Assembly (NCBI GenBank): GCA_947034885.2
Contig: OX344754.2
Location: forward strand, 3,782,001-3,846,000
DNA: 64,000 nt
Direction: 5' to 3'
Origin: Thuidium tamariscinum
Lineage: Eukaryota > Streptophyta > Bryopsida > Hypnales > Thuidiaceae
Shown here in pieces: positions 35,106-45,304 of the stretch. The position numbers and the translations under genes were made by a program. Below the pieces are notes generated by a model. The model was not told where the DNA came from, did no database searches, and was given only the letters and a program-made list of their open reading frames with translations. Numbering within the stretch: position 1 is the first letter of the stretch; every line of letters starts with the position of its first letter.

Positions 35106-35960
35106 CTAAAGACGTGCTTTGGCTGTTGTCGACTGCACAAGCTCCCTGCGCAAAATCTTCCCTGCGGCAGACTTGGGTATCGCATTTATGAAAGCTACTT
35201 CCGCACTTTCTTGTACGGAGCTACCTGCAATGCATCCCCCACGGATGCACGTTCTCAATGGCTGCCGCTACTCTGCTACTCTGCAAACTACCAAGGCTTC
35301 CGAGGACACGATTTGGATTCCATGATGAAGCGCGCGCATAGTCGAACGCATTGCAATTGGGAAGGAAAATTTTCCAGGTACTGTTGGGACAGTAACTCGA
35401 GTTGTCCAGGCAGAGGACGAAATCATTATGAGCAGTAAGGAACCCATGAGGACTACGAATTGCATTGTCAGGATTCATTTTAAGAGATCATTTTGATCGA
35501 AGGAACAGATCCAATAAAAAGAGGACCCCCAAAAATTGCCAATTAGTACCAAGTAGCTAGAAAAAACAGAATCCCGGCCACTTACGGAATGACTGCGCAA
35601 TCCAGAACAGCTAGCTGGGTGAGACAGAAGCAAAGCTTCCAGCTCCGCGCGCAGGAGCCACCTATGTCCAAACAATTGCAAACTGTAAAACATCACACGG
35701 TGAGGAGACGAGTGACGAGGCGGAGAACACAGTCTTGTCCAAACGTTTAATTACCTTTCAAAATCAGTGCCCAGTCCCCGAAGCCAGGGCTCCCCCAGCC
35801 TGCTTGTTCGGGGACATGGGCTTGTTGGTCGCAGGTCCACTACCTCAGCCTGCAATTTCGGAAGAAGGATGCCCGAAGCGCCAAAGTGAGCGGCCATATC
35901 ATACACAGTCGTCGGGAAGGTGAACAGCCAGGCACAGCTCTCCGTCAATCCTGGTTATCC
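35106..35960 (-). pseudogene. 4CL-like acyl-CoA ligase pseudogene, C-terminal part
   Basis: Read on the minus strand, pieces appear in the order of the 4-coumarate:CoA ligase-like family (ATP-dependent acyl activation). First comes the segment with GASGILLPKLQAEVV near 35840, with NKPMSPNKQ and LGEPWLRG in neighbouring frames. Then AELEALLLSHP near 35620-35660 ends at a GTAAGTGG donor. Then SPHGFLTAHN near 35435. The last exon, from 35224 after a TGCAG acceptor, has VAPYKKVRK and AIPKSAAGKILRREL, the catalytic-Lys motif of the C-terminal domain. The protein ends KARL before TAG (35106-35108); ARL would suit a peroxisomal targeting tail. At least three frame changes separate these pieces, so the gene is dead. 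The N-terminal two thirds, including the AMP-binding P-loop, are missing. A second copy lies at 62739-63110. Confidence 0.82.
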
Positions 35961-38223
35961 CTGACATTGCAGACATAATGGTGCTAGCACCCTAAAAGTC
36001 AAATGATGCACAAAATTTACGTGTAGGACATGGGCAATTGGGCATGAAGAACATACATTTTTTGATTCAAAATGGACACCTTGTCAAGTGAACTGGCTAG
36101 CACTGAATTTGATTATATTATCAACTTATGATAGTTGACGACCAGGAGCGTCGTCCACTTTGCCAATGAACGGCCACATGTATCGGTATGGTTGGTGCGC
36201 CGGTCATATCGTGTTCACAATTGTATTCACTTTAATCCATTTCCCTCAGGTAATGACTGTTTCTACTGAATCGGTTTTCGATTGTAATCAGGGCTGCTCC
36301 GTCAGAACAAATCTGATGCTGACTCGTAGGCGAGACAAAGTTAAGGCTGGGCAAAACCGTTGATGTGCGTTTATTGAATAGATGCAAAGAGAATTCCGTC
36401 GCCCCGCTCCCGGGGACTTTGATTCCAAGGGTGGGCCAAATTACAGAGAAAGTCTGGAGTTGGATACAATTAACTTCGACAAGTTACTGAAGCCCAAAGC
36501 TGTTGCATGCAGTGGATGACATGCTTGGTTATGATATCCCCGAGTTGCTCAAGAAGGTTCGTAATGATGATGTATGTATCCCTATGACAATTAGTCGAAC
36601 ACTGCACCCATGTTAATTCCGAACTAGTTCTCAATGTTTGTCAGTGAAGCACTTTATCGAGCTCTTGAGGACAGACAAGAACTCAGCTTAGAGCGCCACA
36701 GTGACTTAAAATTAGTTGTCATGTTCAATACATGATTACCTTGTTTAGTTTTATACAGGGACTTCAATTTGTAGTTTTCTAGTGGCGCTCAATATCCTGG
36801 TAGGCGACCTTTTCACAATGTAACAATGTAATGAAAAGCGGCGTAACCCCCCTGTGGGTTCCCCCCACCTCCCAAAAGAGCAGCAGCCGTTGATTCACGT
36901 AGAAAAAAATAATGGACACCCCACACACACCGTTGATTGGTAATGGAAAGTTTTAAAAGCAACTGTTATGGCGCCGCTTGCTGCGTCGTCGTTGGCCGTG
37001 GATCTGATAGGGTTTGTCCCCCTCCTCGTGTATCTGTTCTCACTTCTGCTCTTGCTTCCTCCCATGCACTCATGCTGCTCAGCTCCTCCTTCCCTGGCGT
37101 CGCTCTTGCTTCCGTGGCATTGGTATTGTTCATGGCCTCGGTTCTACCAGTAGCCGACTTCTCCTCAGGTGCATAGTTTGATCCTCTGGCTCATTGCTTG
37201 TGAGGGCTGATTTGCTGCGACTTGCTGATATATTCCCAGATTGCCATTTTAGGGTTACCTATGTTGCTATCAAGAAAAAATATCCACACAATTGATTTTC
37301 TAAGCTTCCGATAGTTTATGATCAGATCGGAACAAGGATATAATCTCCCTGAATCTCAAAGTCCATTGACCTAATTCCGTAGTGCAACCATAACTTGAGT
37401 ACGAAATAGCTAGAGCTCGCAATTTCAGTTGCTTTTGAATTCTGTGAACTCTGGCTCTTGCTCTTGAGTCCCAAACATTCCTCCGCTTGCAAGGCAGATA
37501 TACTTCAACTGGATGCTGAGACTGTAGAAACAATGTCATGGAGAGGACAGAAGTAGACATAAGATTGTAAGCAACATTGGGGACTTTATGTGTTGCAACA
37601 AATTATGGGAAATCAAGGACTCTTAGATTTCACAATGTTGATATCTCAAATAATTTTACCGTTTTGCGAAATGTTACATCTGGAAAATACAGTCACAGTA
37701 AAACTTGCGAATTTGATACGTCTCTTAAGGTTCCAATATCGCGACCAACATCTCTTCCGTGAATTTTGGCTCTTGCTCTTGAGTCGACTGGCTTGAAATG
37801 GTGTGAGTTGCTTGTGAGAGCTGCGCTCGACTTGCTTCAACAAGCCAATTTGCTGCGACTTGCTATTCAGTTGCTTTTGAATTAAGTGAGAAGTTGTGCT
37901 AAATGTGTTCTCATGACTCTGGGACATCTAAATTTTTGAAGACTTGGTGTGAAATCTGAATTTTTCAATTGAATGAGTGTTAAGTACTTACTAGCTTCAT
38001 TTTCTTAATTTTTTTATGTATTCTTTTTGTATGAGGAAAGATGTAATGCACAAACAGACACACAATGTACCAAAAAGTGGCAGAAACTGCCAAACCACAA
38101 AATTTCCTACCAAGAAAGTTTACCAGAAGTTTAACTCTACCAAGAAATCTTGTATTTTGTATTCTTAGTTGATAATCCACCGCTTCTTTCTGCTGCAAGC
38201 GTCCTCTGATTCATTTGCTAATA
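35577..38223. repeat. duplicated block, copy 1 (partner 62733-63786)
   Basis: Matches copy 2 in order: 35577-35700 with 62733-62822, 35700-36445 with 62850-63590, 36755-36840 with 63598-63680, and 38115-38223 with 63683-63786. Copy 1 has about 0.3 kb and 1.3 kb that copy 2 lacks. The block includes parts of the 4CL-like pseudogene and the EHD fragment. Both copies end in the same bases, CATTTGCTAATAT. Confidence 0.88.
36330..36572 (+). pseudogene. EHD-type (EH-domain ATPase) gene fragment
   Basis: Plus-strand pieces match the helical region of EHD proteins, dynamin-like ATPases that act in endocytic recycling at membranes. They are DKVKAGQ (from 36340), MQREFR with PGDFDS (36383-36425), INFDKLLKPKAV (about 36468-36503) and VDDMLGYDIPELLKKVRND (about 36513-36569). 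The order and spacing agree with the family's QREF, PGDF, KPK, VDDMLG, IPELL succession. Stops and at least one frame change break the frame, and the G-domain and EH domain are absent. It lies head to head with the 4CL-like fragment, each lacking its N-terminal part, as if two gene pieces had been joined. A shorter copy is at 63476-63590. Confidence 0.78.
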
Positions 38224-39127
38224 TGCAAAACGGGGTGCAAAACATGTATGGGCCCATCGATAACCCTCGGAGACTCGGAGCATTATCACCAGTGATTGCT
38301 AAGTACTCTTCAATTTCTTGCTAAAAAGCGAGGTCTCCATTGGACTTTTAACGAGTTGGGACTGAATCATGGTCCCTCAAGGGCTCAACTATGTATCAGC
38401 AAAAGTGTGACTGTACACTGTGAACTTATTATTATATACTCTCCAATATCACAATAATCACATCCCAGAGAGGATATCTCGGATATATGTGAGTACCACA
38501 ACTGAAAGGTAACCACACCTGGCTAATTCGCAACTGATGTGATGATCCCCATCACTAAGTAGCCAGATTGCAAAACTTGACTACCCAAAGTACTAGTGTG
38601 TTAACACAGTCAAAATCAAAGTAAAAGTGTTTTTAAAATGTTTGAATCCATAAAAGCTTTGAAATTCATTAACTTTCTCACCATCAGTGGGAATGCCACA
38701 AAACAAAGCCCGTGCACCCCTCTTCGCGGAGAGCTTTTTCACTGTACCAAACACGCCAACAGGGGAGGCACGGTCTGGGAGATTTCAACATGAAAAACAA
38801 ACAAACAAAATAAAACAAACAGCCTGTCTAGAGATACTGTCTAGTTTGGTTACTAATACTCCATAACTATGAGATTGTATCAGAGAGTCTCCTTCCAAAA
38901 GTCCCTACACCACTTCAGATACTTTGCCCAGTAGCACTGGCTGCATGTATCATGGGTAGATCAAACAAACAGTATACCCACGCTAGCTAGCCTCAAACAA
39001 AGACCACTCATAGTTTCGCGCAAACGACTTACTTCCTAAAGAAAGATCACCATTCACAAGTCATCATCTTGTTCGATCGCATGGCCCAGTAAGTTTCTAG
39101 AACTGCATGCCTCCAACAATTAGAATC
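36573..39127. other. GC-richer intergenic stretch with unassigned frames and local repeats
   Basis: At 36968-37150 a plus-strand frame begins MAPLAASSLAVDLIGFVPLL, hydrophobic like a signal or membrane segment, and nears a CTCAG/GTGCAT junction at about 37168. It might be a first exon, but I found no continuation. The phrases GGCTCTTGCTCTTGAGTC (37447 and 37766) and TTTGCTGCGACTTGCT (37209 and 37849) recur locally. 38230-39127 shows nothing recognisable. Confidence 0.35.
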
Positions 39128-39601
39128 CTAATTAGCAATGGTGGTGTTCAGCCGCATTCTAATGGTGTCGGGTTGGCATGGTTGTCCGTAGCAGATCAAG
39201 TAATCGTGGACAACGTCAGTACTCCCTTTTCCACGAGGGCATTTGATAGTGGCTTTGTTTCTGTCTGCGCCATGGCATGTGGCGATCACTTTGCCGTCGC
39301 CGCCCGCAACGAAGACGGAGTACGTTCCGTCGTTGTTGTGATAATGGTCGAGTTTTTGGTAGCCGCAGAAGTTCGAGATGGTGAAGAAATTCGTCAACGA
39401 GGGTGGTTTCTGCGAGACTTTTCCTCTCCGATCCCCGCTTCGGTAGCACTTGCAGTTGTAGTAGTTGGAGGGGCAGGCAGCGAAGGACTTGCCTCCACCA
39501 ACTACATCCGACACGTGGTAGTTGGCCTGCACCCTCGATGCAAAACCCGCCATGGCCACCAGCGTCACGCAAACCAGCATCAGAAGCTTAATCGACCCCA
39601 T
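39128..39601 (-). CDS. small secreted cysteine-rich protein, 157 residues
   Basis: An intact single-exon frame on the minus strand. Residues 1-26 form a classic signal peptide (MGSIKLLMLVCVTLVAMAGF, with cleavage likely after VQA), so the product should be exported to the apoplast. The mature part of about 131 residues has eight cysteines at 43, 50, 52, 79, 109, 121, 137 and 142 (C-x6-C-x-C-x26-C-x29-C-x11-C-x15-C-x4-C), enough for four disulfides. It is basic and rich in Gly, Tyr and Asn; no membrane segment or GPI signal follows. I do not recognise the fold: the spacing is not that of defensins, thionins, lipid-transfer proteins, snakins or hevein. A TATA box lies at 39714-39721, about 115 bp upstream of the ATG. 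Pathogen response or cell-wall interaction is a reasonable guess from the class only. Nothing in the frame is broken, in contrast with its pseudogene neighbours. Confidence 0.78.
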   Translation of the reverse strand: MGSIKLLMLVCVTLVAMAGFASRVQANYHVSDVVGGGKSFAACPSNYYNCKCYRSGDRRGKVSQKPPSLTNFFTISNFCGYQKLDHYHNNDGTYSVFVAGGDGKVIATCHGADRNKATIKCPRGKGSTDVVHDYLICYGQPCQPDTIRMRLNTTIAN

Positions 39602-39713
39602 TCTAAGCTACAAACACGCCGAATGACTTGAAGCGACTACACTGAGGAGGAAGCGAAGCGAGTGAGTGCAGGATTGTTCGAATGAACTGTGAAGCAACAC
39701 ATGAAGCTGTTTG

Positions 39714-39721
39714 CTTATATA
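39714..39721 (-). promoter_or_regulatory. TATA box of the cysteine-rich protein gene
   Basis: TATATAAG on the minus strand, about 113-120 bp upstream of the start codon. It predicts transcription start near 39685 and a 5' UTR of roughly 85 nt, normal for a short plant gene. Confidence 0.6.
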
Positions 39722-39815
39722 ATGTGCTTCCACCAAACTCCGTCCATATTGGAAGCTGCCTGTCATGGCCAGCATGACGGAGCACGGACGTCATGCGGAA
39801 GATGGATGAGTTCAC

Positions 39816-40184
39816 GTGCCTCCAATCCAGTTCTTTTTTTCTATTGAGTTCTCAAATAGTGGAACTACATATAGCATCATGTCTCTTTGCGGCCTTGAAA
39901 CACCTTTCGCATGCAGTTGTGGTACGAACAAAGTGAATGGGAGAAAAGCTTTCTCTGCTGTACTCCCTCTGTCTCGTACTATGAGTGGGCCTTGGTGCCG
40001 AAAGGCATGACGAACTGCTGACAATCCAAGGCATGGCGGACGGCATTCCACGGCCGGACGGCAAGTTTGACATTACAGTCACCGTCCTTCAATTGCATGC
40101 CAGTACGTGGGAGTCCGACGTACTGGACAACAAAACCTTATCCAAGGAAATCAAAAACTTCGACAAGTGGTGACACCCAAGGGT
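39816..40184. repeat. upstream region with segments duplicated at 44.1 and 61.4 kb
   Basis: 39906-39980 (CGCATGCAGTTGTGGTACGA onward) recurs at 44114-44180. 39988-40150 (GCCGAAAGGCATGACGAA onward) recurs at 61402-61550. The second piece is open on both strands in both copies and differs between them by an in-frame 3-bp gap, so it may derive from an exon, but I cannot name the protein. TGACACCCAAGGG at 40171 also occurs at 61689. Confidence 0.7.
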
Positions 40185-40411
40185 TTTTTTTGGGGGGTTT
40201 TCAGACAAATGGTTATGTGGCCTTCCTTTCAAGAAGGTTTTAAGTTGTCTAGCTTTTTAATTTAGGGACTTGAATTGAAAGAGGTCATACTCGAGTATAC
40301 AATTTTGAATATGTAATTTTTGTATGTGCTGACTTTGCACAACAAATGAAATGAGATTTTTGAAACATTGTGGCAATGGTGTGCCAAGGCATTATTGTTG
40401 TTTGGCATTTT
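40185..40411. other. AT-rich flank of the foldback element
   Basis: Nothing recognised. Together with 40412-41920 it interrupts sequence that is nearly continuous in the related region at 61.4-61.7 kb. Confidence 0.4.
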
Positions 40412-41160
40412 TTAACCCCTAAAGCCCTGAGGTGCATTTTTTGGCATTATAAATTTTTTGGGCAACTCACTATGAATGGAGTTTTTGTTTTTTTTTGCTG
40501 AAATTTTATACAAGATGTGCCCCAGGAATAGCTTTAAAGCCCAACAATTTTCGTAACTTTTGACTTTGTGGTTAAAAAGTTATGGCATGATATGTTGTTT
40601 TCTTTACTCAAAGGGCAACCCAAGCAGCTGAAAAAACTTCTTTAAAAACACTTTTTATTCAAAAAGCGAAATTTCAAATTGATTCTTTAGGTTTTTACAG
40701 ACATGAGAAGCTTTATTTCATTCCATTTGGATTAAGGAGTCAAAAGTTATGAGCAATTTTAGTTTGCGGATAGGTATGGTTTTCAAAAATTCCATACCTA
40801 CTCGCAAACTAAAATTGCTCATAACTTTTGACTCCTTAATCCAAATGGGATGAAACAAAGCTTCCCATGTCTGTAAGAACCTAAGGAATCAATTCGAAAT
40901 TTCACTTCTGAAAAAAAAAGTGTTCTCAAAGAAGTTTTTTCAGCTGCCCAGGCTGCCTTCCAAGTAAAGAAGAGGACATATCATGCCATAACTTTCTAAC
41001 CACAAAGTCAAAAGTTATGAAAATTGTTGGACCTTAAAGCTACTTCTTGGGCACATCTTGTGTAAAAATTTCAGCAAAAAAAAATAAAAACTCCATTTGT
41101 AGTGAGCTGCCCAAAAAATTTATAATGCCAAAAAACACACCTCAGGGCTTTAGGGGTTAA
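40412..41160. mobile_element. TTAA-flanked foldback element (piggyBac-like non-autonomous), about 741 bp plus TSD
   Basis: Almost the entire element is one inverted repeat. The left arm (TTAACCCCTAAAGCCCTGAG onward) and the right arm (inverse of CTCAGGGCTTTAGGGGTTAA) pair over about 365 bp with few mismatches around a centre near 40790 (GGTATGG, TTTTCAAAAATT, CCATACC). Each end is TTAA followed by CCCCTAAAG. A TTAA target and CCY-type termini are the signature of piggyBac elements, and a piggyBac transposase relic exists at 3.2-4.7 kb. Kolobok and Sola3 also use TTAA, so the superfamily is inferred. It has no coding capacity. A transcript would fold into a long hairpin. Confidence 0.85.
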
Positions 41161-42248
41161 CACATTTTTCCTTTTTTTTCTATAGGCTTAAAGTTGATGA
41201 TTTGTTTTTGAGGAAATTAGGCCTCATAAAGCCTAAAAAGAACAACCCTAGGTACCCACAAATGCGGGCAGCTGAGTGAGCTAACCTGAATGGGCCATCT
41301 ACAATCTGTGTACAATTCCAATATCAATTATGTATTTTTATGTATTTTTAACAAATGAAACAAATTTCAGTGCAAAAGAGTACTCATAACATTCCGTAGC
41401 CCATAGAAGGAGTGCCTTTCCCTGTGTGAAGTCCCCATCACCTAATTTCATCTGACATTTCTTGAAGTTTGCAACTTTGGTTACTAAATGGTGTGGAATA
41501 TTCCACACCATTTCATCTGCTGGATGGAATGGTGTGGGATATTCCACACCATTTCATCCGTTGGGAGGTAGTGTGACAGGCTGCTACTGAAGGTTATAGT
41601 AAAAATACAAGGCTGGCAACTGAACCACAGGAGGTTTGAGAGGGAGCAACGACCAGAAGGACACAATAAACATAACTCGACTTGACGAACAGACAAGGAC
41701 ACTGCAAACACCACATTGGGAGAGGCTATATAAGTTACCTACGTGGATGGAATGCTTGTAGGAACAAACTTTGGCACATTGTATTCAAATGCTACGTTCT
41801 TTGGTACATCGGAATGTGCTTTCATTTGTCAAGAAGACTATACGAAAATTTAAACAACCTAACAATAATATCTAGACACAATACCAGTTTGTGGCGCTTT
41901 TGGATATACTCACCTTATATATAAATATTTGCATTAGAAAATGAGCTAAAATGATTCATGCAAGAAGATTGACGAAGTTATTTCTAACACTCCAATCCAA
42001 GTATGCACATACTGACACCTAAGGGATTAGAGAAGGTTCAATTCTAATGAAGTTAACTTTAACCCTGTAATGCCGTTGCAAACACTAAGTGTTGGATGGA
42101 TGTGAAAGAATTTTTGCATGTAAAATAGAATTGCAATTGTTTATCCTTGGAATTTTGTATATAAAGGGAGGTCATAAACAAATAGTTTGGTTCCTAATGA
42201 ATACTTTTAAATAATTTAAAGTAGATGATGCACACGGTTTTAAAAAAG
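41161..42248. other. intergenic DNA with perfect palindromes and a duplicated tail
   Basis: Holds the palindromes at 41486-41513 and 41529-41556. From about 41925 to 42060 (GACGAAGTTATTTCTAACAC, CTGACACCTAAGGGATTAGA) it matches 61600-61740. No supported gene. Confidence 0.5.
41486..41556. repeat. perfect 28-bp palindrome and a near-copy
   Basis: 41486-41513 is a perfect 28-bp palindrome with core GGTGTGGAATATTCCACACC. About 40 bp on, a second copy reads GGTGTGGGATATTCCACACC, one base off perfect. A related pair of half sites (GGTGTGGAATATTTGACACC and GGTGTGGAATATGCCACACC) lies at 44417-44521. They could be paired protein-binding sites or the ends of small elements. Confidence 0.7.
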
Positions 42249-44080
42249 CATGAATTCTATATAGACTAGCCCATTTTTGGATCATTTCAAGAAAGACTTG
42301 CCCAAAAGCATGATAGTGCTTTGCACAATATTAATTTTTTTCCTTAGGACTACTATATTCAATTTTTTTGAAAGTAAAAAATATTTTTGATGTATATATC
42401 TTTAAAAAGAAGGTATTCTAAGAAATAAAAGTATAGAAAAATTCTCTAGATAGGATAACTAGAAAAGTGCAGAATTTCATGAGAATTGTAACTTTTAGTA
42501 TAGTTATACATTTTAATTTGTAACATAGGAAAAGAATTTTTTTTGAACTAAAAGTTCTCTGTTTGGGAAGACTTTATAATAAAGAGATTCCATCAAAAGA
42601 ATGATCTTGAAATCATTTTCAATATTCAAAATTGTGTGCACAAAGGAGCTTTGTTTGTATGAATATAGAGGACATAAAATAATGTTTTTTAAAGGGATTT
42701 TTGGTAGGCACATGCTTGCCTAGTTTGGAAATAGACCCTAGAAATCTCATTTCTAGATCATTAATTTTTAATACTCCCTAGTACTAAAAATCCCTAAACC
42801 ACAAAGTGTGACAAGGTGATTGCAAGAAACACTTGTCCTATTTTGTGTCACACGTTGCATGCTGATCTGTTTTTTGCCCATAACTTTTGTGTTTTAACTC
42901 CGATTGACTCAAGATTTGTACGGAAGGTACTCATAACTATCATAAAACTTCCATAATTTTTTCATAATTTTAAGAAATAATTTACTATCCAAAAATAGAC
43001 CCCAATTGGATGTCACACTTGGCAATTTAGGGGGTTTTAGTACTAGGGAATACCTTTTTTCTAATGATTTTAACATGAAATTTGGATGAAATGGTGTTCT
43101 AGTAGATTTCTAGCTCTCTAGGTAAGGATTTTTAAAAATAGTTAATTTTATGTGGTGTGGAGATCTATAAAGTGAGCTCCCTTCTGCTTGTATTTTGAAA
43201 GACATAAAATATTATTTTGGTGGATTTTTTGGTGAATGACCATCTCTATAAAGTTTTTGCAAATCTAAACTTTATATTTTTTGAAAATATCTATTTTTAC
43301 TATTTTTCCCTAATTAAAACATGAAGATGTGTATTTTTTGGAGGTTTGGCATTTTTCAAGTTCTCCTACTTAGAGAATTTTTCTATGCATTTTCTTCAAT
43401 GAAAACCTTCATCTTAGAGGTATATACATTATTCATATTTTTCTAATTTAAAAAAAATTAATTTTCTAATTTTAAAGTACTCCCAAAAAACGCAACAAAT
43501 AGGACAGGTGTTTCTTGCAATCACCCGACAAATCAGCTAAATTTAAATTTAAATATAAAGTGATTTTTGAAAATTTATCACCACTCAGCATATAAATTTG
43601 AGGCACTAGTAATTGACCATTTAACCCTAGACTGCCGCCCGGTACCATTCTGTGGTATTTGAATAATAATCGGGATGACAATCCAAGGTCATAAGAAGAA
43701 GTAAGCAATAGGTTTTTCATCCATTTAAAAAAAATGACCTTTCATGTTGAGTTACAAAGAGTATCCAACTGAGTTTTTAGTCTAACTAATGCTTGTTTTC
43801 ATGTAGTTGAGAAGTAATTAGAGAAAACGAATGGCAAAATTTGCCATTTTAATGTATTTTGAGAAATTAAGTAAATCTGAAATTTCTCCTTGAAAACAAC
43901 ACTTTTTGAATTTGAAGCCAACTAATGAAATAGAGTTCATGTACTCTAGTTTCTTCTCCAATTTGAATTTTAGAAAAATTTATAAAAATTGAATATTTTA
44001 TTGCAATTTGAACTTTGGTTGTATTTTTAATGTCCATTGCATTCTAATTATAGATGTAAGCAATAAATCAATTTACACCA
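42249..44080. repeat. long interspersed repeat, copy B, interrupted by a nested element
   Basis: The same repeat as 28994-30112 in the same orientation. It is split at 42813/43527 by the element 42814-43526, and its right edge meets a truncated ATTGCAAG-family end at 44083. Copy A shows the uninterrupted target. Confidence 0.85.
42814..43526. mobile_element. ATTGCAAG-family element 5, nested in a repeat (713 bp, TSD GACA)
   Basis: Left end AGGTGATTGCAAGAAACACT, inverted right end GGGTGATTGCAAGAAACACC. The exact repeat GACA flanks it (42810-42813 and 43527-43530). Copy A at about 29574 reads GTGTGACAAATTAGC with a single GACA, which is the pre-insertion site. Near-identical in inverted orientation to 33300-34022. 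Confidence 0.93.
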
Positions 44081-44082
44081 TG

Positions 44083-44180
44083 GGGTGATTGCAAGAAACA
44101 CCTGCTGATTTCGCATGCAGTTGTGGTACGAACAAAGTGAATGGGAGAAAAGCTTTCTCTGCTGTACTCCCTCTGTCTCA
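44083..44180. repeat. truncated ATTGCAAG end fused to a copy of 39906-39980
   Basis: GGGTGATTGCAAGAAACACC is followed within ten bases by CGCATGCAGTTGTGGTACGA, which comes from upstream of the cysteine-rich gene. The donor site there also reads GAAACACCT before the same sequence, so the fusion could have used that shared word. Confidence 0.7.
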
Positions 44181-44639
44181 TACTATGGCTGGGTGAACTG
44201 ACCCCCTCCTCAGTCCCTCAGGAAAACGCTGAAATTTTTTATTTTCCTTGCAAGATCAAATTTGCAAGTTTTGAATTCATAATAACAACCAGAGACCCCA
44301 AACTGATTGGAAGGAATGAAGAAGGTACAGTACATTATTCAAGCACAAAATATGGGAGAAATTAATTAAGCTTTTCATAACATTCAATAGCATTGGTTGG
44401 CACTACCTTTGGAGGGTGTGGAATATTTGACACCCCAATAGTGTTTCATCACTAACTATTGAAGGAAGTGGACAAGTGGAGGATGGAGAGTCTGCTGGGG
44501 TGTGGAATATGCCACACCCTTCACTGTAGAAGGAAGGCAATGCCACAACATGTTACTATATGTTATGTTATTTTTACTTGCACCTTTGAAATGACTTGAT
44601 GGGGCTTGGAGGGGCCTTGGACATGTGGTTATTTAATTG
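44181..44639. other. unassigned sequence
   Basis: A plus-strand frame runs through 44141-44365 but resembles nothing known. 44370-44530 carries the GGTGTGGAATAT half sites noted under the palindromes. Confidence 0.35.
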
Positions 44640-45304
44640 TAACTTTTGTATTGTTTGTCAATTTTACACAAAACTTGAAATAAAGGTACACATAAAAGTT
44701 CTAGACACAATATGATCTTTTGAAATTCTTAAAAATGATTTTACTATTTTTAAATAGGCCCCATTTAGATGTCCACTATGGCCATTTTGGAGGCTATTTT
44801 GTCCTAAATATTTTGACCCAAAAATGAAATTTTTAAGCTCAAAATTGGAAAGCAAGGACTTATACTAAAGTTACAGAAGACCACAAAGAAATTTTTAAAA
44901 AATAATAAATTGTCCAATTTCCACATGTGCTCAAAATAGACTACTTTTGCACATATATACACAACACAATTTGTTGTTCTCAAATATGAAAATGCTTGAA
45001 GAAGAGCATCTTGAGATAAGAAAAAATGGATTTTTTTGTTATATTTTTTTGAAATTTTTCACTATTTTTAAAAAAAACAAGTATTAAAGTGTCTATTTTC
45101 ATTGTATTTTCCATTGTGCTTTTTCTGTGCATAATTTTCAGAGTTAAATTTTCTTAAGTCTGAGTTTTAAGAGACACAATATTCTCACTTTTCTTCAAAT
45201 TATTCATATTTTATTTCATTTCAAAAAATTTATTCCAAAAGTCATAGGACTCATTGAAATAGGCCATTTTGAACCAAAAACGGTAAGTGTTTCTTGCAAC
45301 AACC
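44640..45304. repeat. decayed ATTGCAAG-family copy
   Basis: The right end is recognisable (inverted GGTTGTTGCAAGAAACACTT, ending at 45304). The interior resembles the inverse of 59093-59826, for example TAGATGTCCACTATGGCCATTTTGG. The left end was not found. Confidence 0.55.

Noticed and set aside
36330-38223. Firm call of a Helitron for the duplicated 4CL/EHD block
   Set aside because: Only a possible CTAA/T 3' end and a 5-bp stem are visible; no common 5' TC start and no Rep/Helicase sequence, so it is kept as a hypothesis in the findings.
39107-39631. 174-residue plus-strand frame overlapping the cysteine-rich gene
   Set aside because: It is the antisense of the secreted-protein frame, lacks a signal or domain, and the minus strand has the signal peptide, conserved-looking cysteines and TATA box.
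29672-43640. TTAACCCT(A/G)GACTGCCG in both long repeat copies as a piggyBac terminus
   Set aside because: It starts with TTAA and CCC, but no inverted partner or second TTAA at a sensible distance was seen in either copy.
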